A stretch of DNA of 64,000 nucleotides, from NCBI GenBank assembly GCA_964463485.1, contig CAYXDO010000010.1, positions 1-64,000 of the forward strand, given 5' to 3'. The notes under the pieces are model-generated. The model saw only the letters and a program-made list of their open reading frames with translations. It ran no database searches and was not told the origin of the DNA. Both the position numbers and the translations under genes were made by a program. Every line of letters starts with the position of its first letter. The first letter of the stretch is position 1. Of the stretch, positions 27,456-36,535 are shown piece after piece. This stretch comes from CAYXDO01 sp964463485. GTDB lineage: Bacteria > Myxococcota > Kuafuiibacteriia > Kuafuiibacteriales > Kuafuiibacteriaceae.

Positions 27456-28409
27456 ATGGCGGGCGACGCCACACTTTTGGTTCGGAGTCTGCGAGCGGCC
27501 TTGTCGGACAAGCGATGGGACGACGCGGGCACCGCGCTTTCGCACCTCAAGCTCGCAGCGCCGTTCGACCCGGAGGTTCGCGGGCTCGAGCTTCGGTGGC
27601 TCAACGACACGCGCCGAACGCAGGAGGCTGTCGAGCTCGCGAATGTTTTGGTACGCGACCATCCGAGCTCCGCCGGAATTCAGTTTCAGGCCGGGCGGGC
27701 GGCGTATGCGGCGCGCGAATATGAGTCGGCGCGATCGCGCTTCGAACAGAGCGAGCGACTCCACCCGAGTCGGTGGTCACGCCTGTGGCTCGGAAAGGCC
27801 CTGACTCAGCTCGGCCGGTTTGGCGAGGCGGAGCCGCTGCTCCTCGAAGCGATCGAAGCAGGGCTCGACGCAGAGCTCGATCTGGCTTGGCTGCAGGAAC
27901 GCAAGGGAGACGTCAGCGTGGCGCTCGCTACCGTCGAGCGTTGGGTGGCACGGCACCCCGGCGCGGAGGTCGGTGAACGAACCCGCGAGCGCCTCAAGGC
28001 CAGGGTGATCGACCCCAAGGTCATCGTCGATGAGATCGAGCAGTTGGAGGCCCTCGGCGAGGCCCTCCCGGAGCACCTCTTGCCCCGGTATTTCGAGAGC
28101 CTGCTCGAGACCGCCCAGAGCCCGCGTGCCCGCGAACGTCTGCGAACGATGAAGCTCTCCGAGCGCGCGGCCATTCAAATAGGGTGGATTTGTCGCAATC
28201 ATGAAGCCGCCGATCTCGCCTTCGAGGCGTTCATGCGGGGATTCAAGAGCGCGCAGAACAACGCTAAGTTCCTGATGACGATCGAGAGCCTGGCGAGGAA
28301 GCTGAACCGAGTCGCTGACCTGATTTCGACCTACGCCGAGCACGCACCCATGAACCCGCGCCTATACGGCCGCAAGAAGGCGCTCGAACGATCGGTCTCG
28401 AGGGGATGA
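27456..28409 (+). CDS. TPR-like repeat protein
   Basis: 317 aa from ATG 27456 (MAGDATLLV). An open frame reaches back to 27306 but would start inside the divergent gene's 5' end. The protein is built of helix-turn-helix repeats with TPR-type spacing (LGKALTQLGRFGEAEPLLLEAIEAG, LAWLQERKGDVSVALATVERWV). There is no signal peptide, so it is probably cytoplasmic. TPR proteins mediate protein-protein contacts; the partner is unknown. Divergent from the DUF6079-PglZ gene; convergent with pgm, with 12 bp between the stops. Confidence 0.7.
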   Translation: MAGDATLLVRSLRAALSDKRWDDAGTALSHLKLAAPFDPEVRGLELRWLNDTRRTQEAVELANVLVRDHPSSAGIQFQAGRAAYAAREYESARSRFEQSERLHPSRWSRLWLGKALTQLGRFGEAEPLLLEAIEAGLDAELDLAWLQERKGDVSVALATVERWVARHPGAEVGERTRERLKARVIDPKVIVDEIEQLEALGEALPEHLLPRYFESLLETAQSPRARERLRTMKLSERAAIQIGWICRNHEAADLAFEAFMRGFKSAQNNAKFLMTIESLARKLNRVADLISTYAEHAPMNPRLYGRKKALERSVSRG

Positions 28410-28421
28410 CTCCTGCCGAAC

Positions 28422-30059
28422 TCAGCCAGCGGATGCGAGGGCTCGACTCACGATCGCCCTAGCCTCTTCCTGGATCTTCGCCAGGTGCTCGGGTCCCCGA
28501 AAACTCTCCGCGTAGATCTTGTATACATCCTCGGTACCGGACGGGCGGGCCGCGAACCAGCCGTTCTCGGACGACACCTTCATGCCGCCGATGGACGCGC
28601 CGTTTCCAGGGGCCTTGGTCAGCTTTTGGAGGATGGGTTCTCCGGCGAGGGTCGTGTCCGAGACTTGCTCCGGAGACAACTTGCCGAGGATCGACTTCTC
28701 CTTGGGCGTAGCCGGGGCGTCGATGCGGGCGTAGATCGGGCGTCCCAAGCGGCCCACCATGGCTTCGTAGTGCTCGCCGGGATCTCTGGCTGTTTTGGCG
28801 GTGATTTCGGCGGCGAGCAGGCCGAGGAGGATGCCATCTTTATCCGTCGTCCACACGGTCCCGTCGAAGCGCAGGAAGGACGCGCCGGCGCTCTCCTCTC
28901 CGCCAAAGCCACAGGACCCGTCCAACAACCCATCCACGAACCACTTGAAACCGACGGGAACCTCACTGACTTTGCGCCCAATTTCCGTGGCGACTCGGTC
29001 GATCAGGCTGCTCGAGACGAGCGTCTTGCCGATGACGGCCGCTCGGCTCCAGCCGGTTCGCGTGCGAAACAGGTGGTCGATGGCGACGGCGAGGAAATGA
29101 TTCGGATTCATGAGTCCAGAGCTTCGAGTGACGATGCCGTGTCGGTCTGCGTCGGCGTCGTTGCCGAAGGCCACGTCGTAGCGGGCGCGAAGCCTCAACA
29201 GCCCCGCCATCGCGTGAGGCGAGCTGCAGTCCATCCGAATTCTTCCATCATGGTCGAGAGGGACGAAGGCGAATCTCGGATCGAGCTCCGAGTTCACGAC
29301 TTCGAGCTGAATTCCGTAGCGCTCGGCGATGCGTTCGAGGATGGCCACGGCAGACCCACCCATGGGATCGGCGCCGATCCGGACCCCGACGCTCCGAACG
29401 ACGTCCAAATCCACGACGCTCTTCAAATCCTCGACGTAGGGCGTGACATAGTCGAAGGTCTTCGCCTCGGACTTGGCCTTCGAAAACAGCGCGCGGCGAA
29501 TCGACGATGGGTCGGACAGGAGCTCGTTCGCGCGGCGCTCGATGGTCGTCGTGATTCCGGAGTCCGCCGGTCCGCCGTGGGGAGGATCGTACTTGATGCC
29601 GCCGTCGTCCGGAGGGTTGTGGGACGGAGTGATGACGATGCCGTCGGCGAGCTGACTCTTGCGGCCGCGATTGTGGGCCAGGACGGCATGGGACACGACA
29701 GGTGTGGGCGTGGGCGCCGGAGAGTTGCCCACGAGCACCTCGACGCCATTGGCCACGAGGACTTCGAGCGTCGACCGGAACGCCGGCTCGGAGAGCGCGT
29801 GAGTATCCTTGGCAAGAAATAGGGGACCGTCGATTCCTGCTGCCTTGCGATGTTCGACCACGGCCTGGGCCACCGCGAGGATGTGCCGTTCGTTGAAGGA
29901 GCCACGGAACGCGCCGCCTCGGTGGCCCGAGGTGCCGAACGCGACCCGCTGCTCGGGGACGTGGGCGTTCGGAATTTCGGTGTAATAAGCGCTCACGAGC
30001 GCGGGGACGTCGACGAGCGTTTCGGGTTTGGCGAGAGTGCCAGCAAGTCGATGAGCCAT
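28422..30059 (-). CDS. pgm: Alpha-D-glucose phosphate-specific phosphoglucomutase
   Basis: 545 aa, the length of the E. coli enzyme. It interconverts glucose 1-phosphate and glucose 6-phosphate in the cytoplasm. The phosphoserine loop is TPSHNP at 144-149 with Ser146. The metal-binding loop is GNDADADRHG near 290, the sugar-binding loop GGEESAG near 385 and the phosphate-binding C-terminal loop ARPSGTEDVYKIY near 515. ATG 30059 (MAHRLAG) fits the family N-terminus; the ATG further upstream at 30095 adds a dozen unrelated residues. It complements the hexokinase at 3108 in feeding glycogen or trehalose metabolism. Confidence 0.95.
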   Translation of the reverse strand: MAHRLAGTLAKPETLVDVPALVSAYYTEIPNAHVPEQRVAFGTSGHRGGAFRGSFNERHILAVAQAVVEHRKAAGIDGPLFLAKDTHALSEPAFRSTLEVLVANGVEVLVGNSPAPTPTPVVSHAVLAHNRGRKSQLADGIVITPSHNPPDDGGIKYDPPHGGPADSGITTTIERRANELLSDPSSIRRALFSKAKSEAKTFDYVTPYVEDLKSVVDLDVVRSVGVRIGADPMGGSAVAILERIAERYGIQLEVVNSELDPRFAFVPLDHDGRIRMDCSSPHAMAGLLRLRARYDVAFGNDADADRHGIVTRSSGLMNPNHFLAVAIDHLFRTRTGWSRAAVIGKTLVSSSLIDRVATEIGRKVSEVPVGFKWFVDGLLDGSCGFGGEESAGASFLRFDGTVWTTDKDGILLGLLAAEITAKTARDPGEHYEAMVGRLGRPIYARIDAPATPKEKSILGKLSPEQVSDTTLAGEPILQKLTKAPGNGASIGGMKVSSENGWFAARPSGTEDVYKIYAESFRGPEHLAKIQEEARAIVSRALASAG

Positions 30060-30105
30060 TTGGGGGACCCTCGCCGTTCCGAGTCGCAGGGTCAACGCCG
30101 GCCTA

Positions 30106-30966
30106 TCACTCGTCTCCGTGCGGAACCGATTTCTGCGCGTTCCACAGGCCCTTGGTCACGGTGATCGGATGTTTGATGGGGCTGTGATGGATCTTGGCCC
30201 AATGTCCGCCCACGGTCAGGCCTACCTTGAGTCCGGACTCGACGATATTCTCGGTGGTGGGGTCCGAGACCGCCTGTTTGACGGACTTGATCGCGAGCCC
30301 CGCGTTCACGATCTGTCCCGGCACCGTGTAGCCAAAGGCGATCTGACTGGCGGTCGAGAGCGGATCGGGACCTACCTGAGTCCAGTCCTTGCTCACCGGA
30401 TCCTGCCAGTTGCCATTGATCTGCGCGGCGACCGGGTCGCCGTTGCAGATCGCGTTGCGCGACTGCTGCAATCGGCGTTGGTTGTCCTGATATCGGATCA
30501 CTTCTTTGTCGTACTCAGTCAGCGCTCGCCCCTGTCGAAGCTGGTGCTGCGGCCGAACGGGTGGGGTCTCGACCTTGGGCGCGCGCGGGGCCACGCGAGT
30601 GTTGTCGGCGGGCATCGTGGGTTGGGAGACTCGCAGGCTCGGGCGGCACGACTGGTCATGCACCGAAATCGGGGCCGTGAGGGTCTGGAGGTTGAGCGAC
30701 GGGGTCGTGAGCCCGACGAACGAGAAGGGTTGGGGAGCGGGTCGAGTGGACCGATCGAGGAGGTCGAGCCCGGCCTTGTCCATTCGTCCCTTCGACGCCC
30801 GAGCGATTCGTGACAAGTCGGCGGCCTCGGTCGCGTCGATCTTCCCATCGGCTTTGGCCGTGTTGACGAGCTGCTGGGCGTCGCCGAGTCCGAGCTTGGG
30901 CTTGCCGAGTTGGGCGGCGTAGGTCTTGAAGAGGTTTTGGTCCTGAATGCGAATCGGTCCGGTCAT
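30106..30966 (-). CDS. Hypothetical protein, possibly secreted
   Basis: 286 aa from ATG 30966, with AAGGAG 8 bases upstream. Residues 1-65 are helical (IRIQDQNLFKTYA, AADLSRIARAS) and contain a DGKIDATEA segment that resembles one EF-hand loop. A Pro/Thr/Arg-rich disordered linker (about 75-160) leads to a C-terminal region with Gly/Val hydrophobic stretches (IAFGYTVPGQIVNAGLAIKSV) and a His-rich end (HWAKIHHSPIKHP). There is no signal peptide. The layout of helical N-domain, linker and compact C-domain would suit a secreted effector, but I have no family match. Function unknown. Confidence 0.6.
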   Translation of the reverse strand: MTGPIRIQDQNLFKTYAAQLGKPKLGLGDAQQLVNTAKADGKIDATEAADLSRIARASKGRMDKAGLDLLDRSTRPAPQPFSFVGLTTPSLNLQTLTAPISVHDQSCRPSLRVSQPTMPADNTRVAPRAPKVETPPVRPQHQLRQGRALTEYDKEVIRYQDNQRRLQQSRNAICNGDPVAAQINGNWQDPVSKDWTQVGPDPLSTASQIAFGYTVPGQIVNAGLAIKSVKQAVSDPTTENIVESGLKVGLTVGGHWAKIHHSPIKHPITVTKGLWNAQKSVPHGDE

Positions 30967-31035
30967 ACGAAAATCTCCTTCGATAGCGGCGCTCGCGCCG
31001 TGTTGGAGAAGGTATCGACCGAAGCAGGACGGGGT

Positions 31036-31112
31036 CGCTGACAGACGCTGACAAGACGCTGACAAGACGCTGACACGACACTGACAGGCACGGACAGGCA
31101 GGGACGGGCAGG
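31036..31112. repeat. 11-bp tandem repeat array
   Basis: Four units of CGCTGACAAGA or close variants (31036-31078) grade into three decayed 10-bp units ending in GACAGG/GACGGG (31079-31108). The array lies between two same-strand genes, in the presumed 5' region of the gene starting at 30966. Confidence 0.85.
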
Positions 31113-31145
31113 CGCCCGAGGCGCTCCGATCAGCGTTTCTTCGGC

Positions 31146-32519
31146 TCAGGCTTGGGCAGGCTCGGCGTTTGGTTTGGGCAGGGTCGGATCGAGCCTGAGG
31201 ATTCGGTTGGCGAGCTCGACCTGTTTTTCGAGCGCGGCGCGCAGCTCGGTTTCGTTGCCCCCGAGGAAGGGACCGGTTTCGACGCGTGCGCGCGCGAGCT
31301 CGGCGACGAGGTTGGCCAGAGGCCGCGCGAACAGAGCGCGCTCGACCGGCCCCTTACCCTCGAGCAGCTTGAACAAATCATCCACTTCGGCGCTGTCCGC
31401 GCCGAGACCCTTCTGAAAGAAGCCGAGCACGTCCTCCAGGTCTTCGAGCGCATCCTCCGACCGAGACTTCGCCCCCTCTTTGTCGCCCAACTCGGCGAGG
31501 ACTTGAGCCTCGCCGACGCTCGACTTGCGCAAGACCTCGAGGAGCTCCACCGCGCGCTCGTTGATGCCCTTCCTGAGCAGGTGCCACGCGAGCTCCGAAG
31601 ACTCTTTCCAGTGCGCGCGAGTCTGATCGAGCGCCTTCTGGTCGCGGGCGAGCTGGCCGAGATTCAGGTGAGACTTGGCCGCGGCGACTGGGTCGACCTG
31701 CGACTGAGACGCCGCGACCACCCAGTGGCGTTTGGCTTGGTCTCGGTTTCCGGCGGTGAGTGCCAACAGTCCGAGCTCGAAATGAACGGGAGTCGTTGGA
31801 ACCAACCGCACCGCGGCGGTCCAGTGCGCTTGGGCGATCTCCTTCCGATCGGCGTTGAGCGCGTAGAGGCCAAGGCGCGCATGGGCTTTGGCAGCGACGT
31901 CGGGGGCTTGCTGCTCGAACTTCGTCGTCTCTAGATAGTGCTCCACTGACCTCTGCATTTCGTTCATGTCGCGCAGGATGTCGGCGAGGTTCATGTGGGC
32001 CCGCGCGACTTGATCGGGGGCCACGTCGACGAACTTCGTCGCCTTGGTCCACTCATCGACGGCCTCGGTCCTCCGGTTGGCCTTCGCGTGCGCCGACCCG
32101 AGGTTCATATGAGCCGCGACGGCGAGCGGAGGCGCCACCTCGGCGAACCGAGTTGCCTCTTTCCAATGGGTGATTGCGACATCCAGCTGGTCTCGAGTGG
32201 CCGCCAGCACGGCGACGTTGAAGTGGGCCGCCGCCGCTTGCCCAGGCACTTCCTTCTCCATCCCGGTGACCGACTTCCACGCGGCTTCGGCTTCATCGAG
32301 CTTGCCCTGCTGATGTAAAATCAGCCCGCGCAGGGTCATTGCGAGCGCGCGGGGCGCAGGGGGCAGCTTGTCGAAGGGTTCGAGCGCAGTGAGTCGCCGA
32401 TCGGCTTCGGGAATGTCATTTCGGCCGATGGCTTCGGTGACACCTTGAAGCTCGACTTGGCCTGGGAGCGGGACGCTGCTCTCCTTTTCTTCGGACTCGG
32501 GGGCCTTGGGCTCGTTCAC
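31146..32519 (-). CDS. TPR-repeat protein
   Basis: 457 aa from GTG 32519. Residues about 55-330 hold seven or eight TPR-like units of about 38 residues with a characteristic repeated block A.AH.NLG......A...W..ATKF. Trp at the end of each helix pair is notable (AAWKSV, THWKEA, DEWTKA, AHWTAA, RHWVVA, AHWKES). The C-terminal 120 residues are charged helices. There is no signal peptide. It is probably a cytoplasmic scaffold. It lies 63 bp downstream of the HYDIN/VWA lipoprotein gene on the same strand; whether they are co-transcribed cannot be told. Confidence 0.75.
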   Translation of the reverse strand: MNEPKAPESEEKESSVPLPGQVELQGVTEAIGRNDIPEADRRLTALEPFDKLPPAPRALAMTLRGLILHQQGKLDEAEAAWKSVTGMEKEVPGQAAAAHFNVAVLAATRDQLDVAITHWKEATRFAEVAPPLAVAAHMNLGSAHAKANRRTEAVDEWTKATKFVDVAPDQVARAHMNLADILRDMNEMQRSVEHYLETTKFEQQAPDVAAKAHARLGLYALNADRKEIAQAHWTAAVRLVPTTPVHFELGLLALTAGNRDQAKRHWVVAASQSQVDPVAAAKSHLNLGQLARDQKALDQTRAHWKESSELAWHLLRKGINERAVELLEVLRKSSVGEAQVLAELGDKEGAKSRSEDALEDLEDVLGFFQKGLGADSAEVDDLFKLLEGKGPVERALFARPLANLVAELARARVETGPFLGGNETELRAALEKQVELANRILRLDPTLPKPNAEPAQA

Positions 32520-32582
32520 GCGAGTGGGATCTCCGGATTCGCAGCAAACGTCCAGCGCAATCTCATGCGCCTGGGCGGTGAG

Positions 32583-35500
32583 TCACGGCAGGCAAGCTAC
32601 TGTGTAGGTCATCGTGATCACCGACGCAGCGTCTGGGACCTGAGAGGGGCTGAACTCGACGGAGTTGTCGGACGCCACGTAGGTCCAGTTGGTGCCTCCT
32701 GCTGGCACGACGGCGGGCACGTCGACGCCGTCGACGTCGACGTGTAGCGTGATCGCGACGGGTACCGAGCTCAAGAAGAACTTACGCTTGAGCCCGAAAG
32801 TATTGAGTCCGATGTTGGAGAGCGTCTGACCCCAGTTCGAGGTGCAAATCGACTCCACGGCCCCGCCGGTCGCCGATGCCACCGCAGCATACCGATGGCC
32901 CTGGCTGGCTCCGCCGCTCGAGCAGAACGCGCTGTCGATGGGTCGGACGATGACCGCCGACATCGAGAACAGCGAGGTCCCGAAGCCTTTGATGTTGCGG
33001 AAGAAGTTCTCGTAGAACGCGGTCGAGCCTCCGGAGCGGAAATTGTCAGAAGAGTCTTCCTCGTCCGACACGATGATGACGGCGAGCGCCGCGTCGGTTC
33101 GCAAGAACCCAGCGTTCCAAGACGACAGCACGGGATCGGTGAGCGCCAGATAGGCTGCTTCTAGCCCAGCCTCCGCTCCGGAGCCGTCGATACCAAGGGC
33201 GGTGACCATGTTGTTGAAGAGTGTGGACGCGCTCGGAGTCTGCGGCGTAATGACCCGAGTCCCGCCGTACTCGACGAGCTGGCCCCGCTTGCCGCCCTGA
33301 TACGGTCCGGTGGGGATGTTCAGCTCCACGTCCGTCGTAGTCACGCCGATCTGATAATCGATGGCCTGCGCTTGAGCGTAGGAGAGGAATTGAGTCACGT
33401 TGGCGCCGAGCCGCATTTGTTCGTCTTCCATCGAGCACGAGTCGTCGACGACGAACAGGACATCGGCTTGGGGAATCGGGACTTGCTCGAAGGTATCAGT
33501 CACGACGGCGTTGTCCTTGCCTTCGCCGTGGAGGGGCACCGCAAAAGGAGCGGGAGATGCGCTGTGCTCGATGAAGAGAATACCGGTGTCCTCGCCGATG
33601 TCGGCCGGACGGTACCGCAAAGTCATGTCGACCGACGTGCCGGCCCGCACGGAAATGGGCGTTCCAAAGGGGTTGATCGTGAACTCAGGAGAGGTCGAAG
33701 GGTCGAGGTACACTCGGCTGATCGTCACGTTGCTGCTGCCCGTGTTGTAGACCGTGACCGGACGGTTGGGTGAGCCGCACCCGACCGGAACGACGTTGAA
33801 GTCGAGCTCCGAAGGGATCACGCGGACGTCGCTTTGGGCGCTGGCCCCGGAGATGGGTACGTGGACGGTGGACTGACTCGGATCGTCGGAGTCGAAGATG
33901 AGCTCCGCGGCATGATTTCCGTAGGCCGCGGGTGAGTAGGAGAGCTCGACCCGGTGGCTGATTCCTGGTCCGACGGCGACCGCGTTGGGTGACATGGCAG
34001 CGAACGATTGATCGCCTTCGACGCGAAGGTTGGCGAGCGTGCAGGGGACGGCTCCACCGTTTTTGACGTCGACCGGGAGCCTAGCGGTACGGCCGCGCTC
34101 GACGAGCCCGAAGTTCACGACGCTGGGTGACACCGACACGGAGCAAGTGGTCGGCACGCCGCCCACGCCTCGGACGTCGATGACGAGTGTATTCTCGTCG
34201 GGGTCGTCGGAGGTCACGACGACCTCCGCGATGTCGAGCCCAGAGTCGGTGGGGCGGTAGGACAGCTGCAGTGTCACGTCGGCGGCGGGCGGCAAGGTCA
34301 CGGGCAGCCCGGGGATTCCGGAGATGGTGAGCTCGGAGGTGGTCGAATTGAAATTGATGCTCGAGAGGGTGAGTGGCGTGTTGCCGATGTTCTGGAGCAG
34401 CAAGTTCCGCATCGCGGGGTTTTGCGGGGCGATGGGTACGGTGCCAAAACCGACCGAGACTGGAAGCGGGTTGATGTCGGGGCCCGAGTACGTGGCCCGC
34501 AAACTCACGAGTTGCACCGTTTCGTCGACGCTGGTGTTGGGGTCGTTGAACGCGCTGGTTTCGACACGCACGCTGCCTTCGTCGAGTCCTGGTGCATTTC
34601 CCGCGTATTCGACCAAGACGATGAGCTCGGTGCCGGGCGCCAAAATGGCTGGAAGCGACGACTGGGGGGCGAGCCCATACTCAGTCGAGGTCCCCGCTTC
34701 CAGGCCGACCGAGAACACCGTCGCGGTGACGTTGCCGACATTCTTGACCGAAAAAGTCTTGTCTGAAGGCATTTGAGAGGGAAGTAACTCGCCGAAATCG
34801 AGCAGCGTCGGGTCGACCACGAGCGTCGGTTTGGTCCCGAGCCCCCGCAAGGTGACCTGAGTCGAGCAGGTCGGACAAAACGAGATCGGCAAAGTCGACT
34901 CGTAGGCTCGTTCCTCTGGAGGCGAGAACCAGACGGTGATCGTGAGGCTCTGATTGGCCGGCACGACCGCGCGGAGTGGCTCCATGGGCGCGGGCTCGGA
35001 GGAGCCGTTGCGCACACCGAACGCGACCTGGTCGCCGGGAGCGGGCCCGAGCGCGACCGGCTGGGCAAAGGCCGTAGGGTTCGTGAGCACGAGCTCGAGC
35101 TCCTTCTTCTGAGCTACCGTGACCTCACCAAAATCGAGGAGCTCCGGAGCCACCGTGACTCTGGGCGCAACGCCTACGCCCACAAGAAGAATCTCGGTAG
35201 TCGGCCCGTTCTTTCCATCATGGGAGAGGACAGCCTTGGCCTCGAAGCGCCCTTCCGCATTGGGTGCGAAGCGAATCTCTAAGTCCTGAGTCGATCCCTT
35301 AGGCACGATGAACTCGCCCTCGATCACCGGCTCGAAGGACATCGAAAACGGCGCGTCCGAGGGATCGACACGAGAGAGCTCGGAGCACGCGGTCGCGCCA
35401 TCCTCTACGCAGACATGGAGATCGTCCGTGCCGGTGTCCTCGACATCGACCGCGAGCTTCCGGGTGGCGCCGAGCGGCACCTCGCCGAAGTCGAGCGCGA

Positions 35501-35630
35501 GGGGCTCGACAGCGATCTCTGGCGCGAGGCGCTGAATGCCACCCCCTTCTTCGCAGTCACATCCGAAGACGGACATGGCGGCGCCGACGAAAAGCGCGAG
35601 GGGTCGAGGACCTATTTTCAATTGCCGCAT
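32583..35630 (-). CDS. Choice-of-anchor-D (HYDIN-like) lipoprotein with C-terminal VWA domain
   Basis: 1015 aa from ATG 35630. Signal peptide with Cys at about 24 (SVFGCDC) indicates a lipoprotein. Six or seven immunoglobulin-like choice-of-anchor-D/ASPM-SPD-2-HYDIN modules follow, each of the form L.FG.V..G.......V.N.G. From about 725 a VWA-like domain starts with VVDDSCSMEDEQ, where the MIDAS is DxSxS-like with Cys, and contains IIVSDEEDSSD. The end ...NSVEFSPSQVPD....CLP matches the end of the protein at 47864-51160, so the two are paralogues. A surface adhesin or matrix role is likely. Confidence 0.85.
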   Translation of the reverse strand: MRQLKIGPRPLALFVGAAMSVFGCDCEEGGGIQRLAPEIAVEPLALDFGEVPLGATRKLAVDVEDTGTDDLHVCVEDGATACSELSRVDPSDAPFSMSFEPVIEGEFIVPKGSTQDLEIRFAPNAEGRFEAKAVLSHDGKNGPTTEILLVGVGVAPRVTVAPELLDFGEVTVAQKKELELVLTNPTAFAQPVALGPAPGDQVAFGVRNGSSEPAPMEPLRAVVPANQSLTITVWFSPPEERAYESTLPISFCPTCSTQVTLRGLGTKPTLVVDPTLLDFGELLPSQMPSDKTFSVKNVGNVTATVFSVGLEAGTSTEYGLAPQSSLPAILAPGTELIVLVEYAGNAPGLDEGSVRVETSAFNDPNTSVDETVQLVSLRATYSGPDINPLPVSVGFGTVPIAPQNPAMRNLLLQNIGNTPLTLSSINFNSTTSELTISGIPGLPVTLPPAADVTLQLSYRPTDSGLDIAEVVVTSDDPDENTLVIDVRGVGGVPTTCSVSVSPSVVNFGLVERGRTARLPVDVKNGGAVPCTLANLRVEGDQSFAAMSPNAVAVGPGISHRVELSYSPAAYGNHAAELIFDSDDPSQSTVHVPISGASAQSDVRVIPSELDFNVVPVGCGSPNRPVTVYNTGSSNVTISRVYLDPSTSPEFTINPFGTPISVRAGTSVDMTLRYRPADIGEDTGILFIEHSASPAPFAVPLHGEGKDNAVVTDTFEQVPIPQADVLFVVDDSCSMEDEQMRLGANVTQFLSYAQAQAIDYQIGVTTTDVELNIPTGPYQGGKRGQLVEYGGTRVITPQTPSASTLFNNMVTALGIDGSGAEAGLEAAYLALTDPVLSSWNAGFLRTDAALAVIIVSDEEDSSDNFRSGGSTAFYENFFRNIKGFGTSLFSMSAVIVRPIDSAFCSSGGASQGHRYAAVASATGGAVESICTSNWGQTLSNIGLNTFGLKRKFFLSSVPVAITLHVDVDGVDVPAVVPAGGTNWTYVASDNSVEFSPSQVPDAASVITMTYTVACLP

Positions 35631-35914
35631 CGTTGCTCCGGACACGCGCGAGTCTTCCGGACCGGGCCCACCGAACCCATCAGACGCATGACGGATGAGC
35701 CGAGAGAGAATGAGAAGTGGGTTTCAGAACCACGCCTAGCAAGAGCCTGTTCCGAAACTCGCACTGCTGGCCCTCGAACGACGCTGAGGCGCGACCCGTC
35801 CGGGCGGGGAATTTGTGTCGCCCCTTTGGGGCTCTAGGTAATCTCGTCCGCAACCCGGGGCGGGCTGGCTTGTTGCGGACCTTCGGTCCTGAGGACTTTC
35901 GTACCAGGCTCCAG
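35631..35914. other. Intergenic region with GC-rich palindromic element
   Basis: No gene. About 35770-35905 is structured: CCCCTTTGGGG, then CCGCAAC (35848-35854) pairing with GTTGCGG (35872-35878), then GGACCTTCGGTCC. It resembles dispersed intergenic repeats seen in Planctomycetes and Myxococcota, as I recall. The promoter of the HYDIN/VWA lipoprotein must lie in the left part. Confidence 0.45.
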
Positions 35915-36535
35915 CTAGCCGAGCTCGGCCAGCTTTGCGCGAGCGGTCGCGACGTCGTCCTCCGCGAGGCCGCCGCGCGACAAAGCGCTCTCCAACCGCG
36001 TCCGTGCGTCCGGTTTTCGACCTTCGTGCAGGAGCTCGAGCCCGAGCATGAAGTGCCCGTAGGACGAGGCCTCGACGTCATCACGACCTGCGAGCGCTTC
36101 GAGCGCGGCCAGGTGGTCTTTCTTCGCTCGCGCTGCTTCGTCCTTCTTCTTGAGCTCGGTCAGGAAGATCACGAGAAAAGCATGGGCTTGGACGCTAGTC
36201 ACGGTGGGCGGGCTCGCGGAGGCCGCTTTTCGCAGCTCGAAGATCGCTTGCTGCGACTTTCCTCGTTTGAAAAGCAGCTGCGCCATCGTCACGCGAGCGA
36301 TCGGGCCGTAGACCTTGTCTTTGTGGGTGGTGACCAGCCGGAACCGCTCGATCGCCTCGTCGACCTTGCCGAGCTTCATGAGCAAGTAGAGGCCGAGCTT
36401 GTAGTTGGCGACCGCGCCGGCCGGAGTCTCGGGGAACGCGTCTCCGATCGTTCGACGAACCTCCGCCACCCGCTCGTCGTCCTTGAGCTTCAACGTTCGC
36501 GCGAGATCCTTCTTGAGCTCTTCCAAATCAGCCAC
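35915..36535 (-). CDS. Small TPR-like protein
   Basis: 206 aa from GTG 36535. It is all helical, with TPR-like pairs (ANYKLGLYLLMKLGKVDEAIERF, RVTMAQLLFKRGKSQQAIFEL, FMLGLELLHEGRKPDARTRLESAL). There is no signal peptide. Its start overlaps the end of the MYXO-CTERM gene by 8 bp, so it is the last gene of the kinase - MYXO-CTERM - TPR operon. It probably serves a scaffold role in that pathway; no more can be said. Confidence 0.7.
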   Translation of the reverse strand: MADLEELKKDLARTLKLKDDERVAEVRRTIGDAFPETPAGAVANYKLGLYLLMKLGKVDEAIERFRLVTTHKDKVYGPIARVTMAQLLFKRGKSQQAIFELRKAASASPPTVTSVQAHAFLVIFLTELKKKDEAARAKKDHLAALEALAGRDDVEASSYGHFMLGLELLHEGRKPDARTRLESALSRGGLAEDDVATARAKLAELG

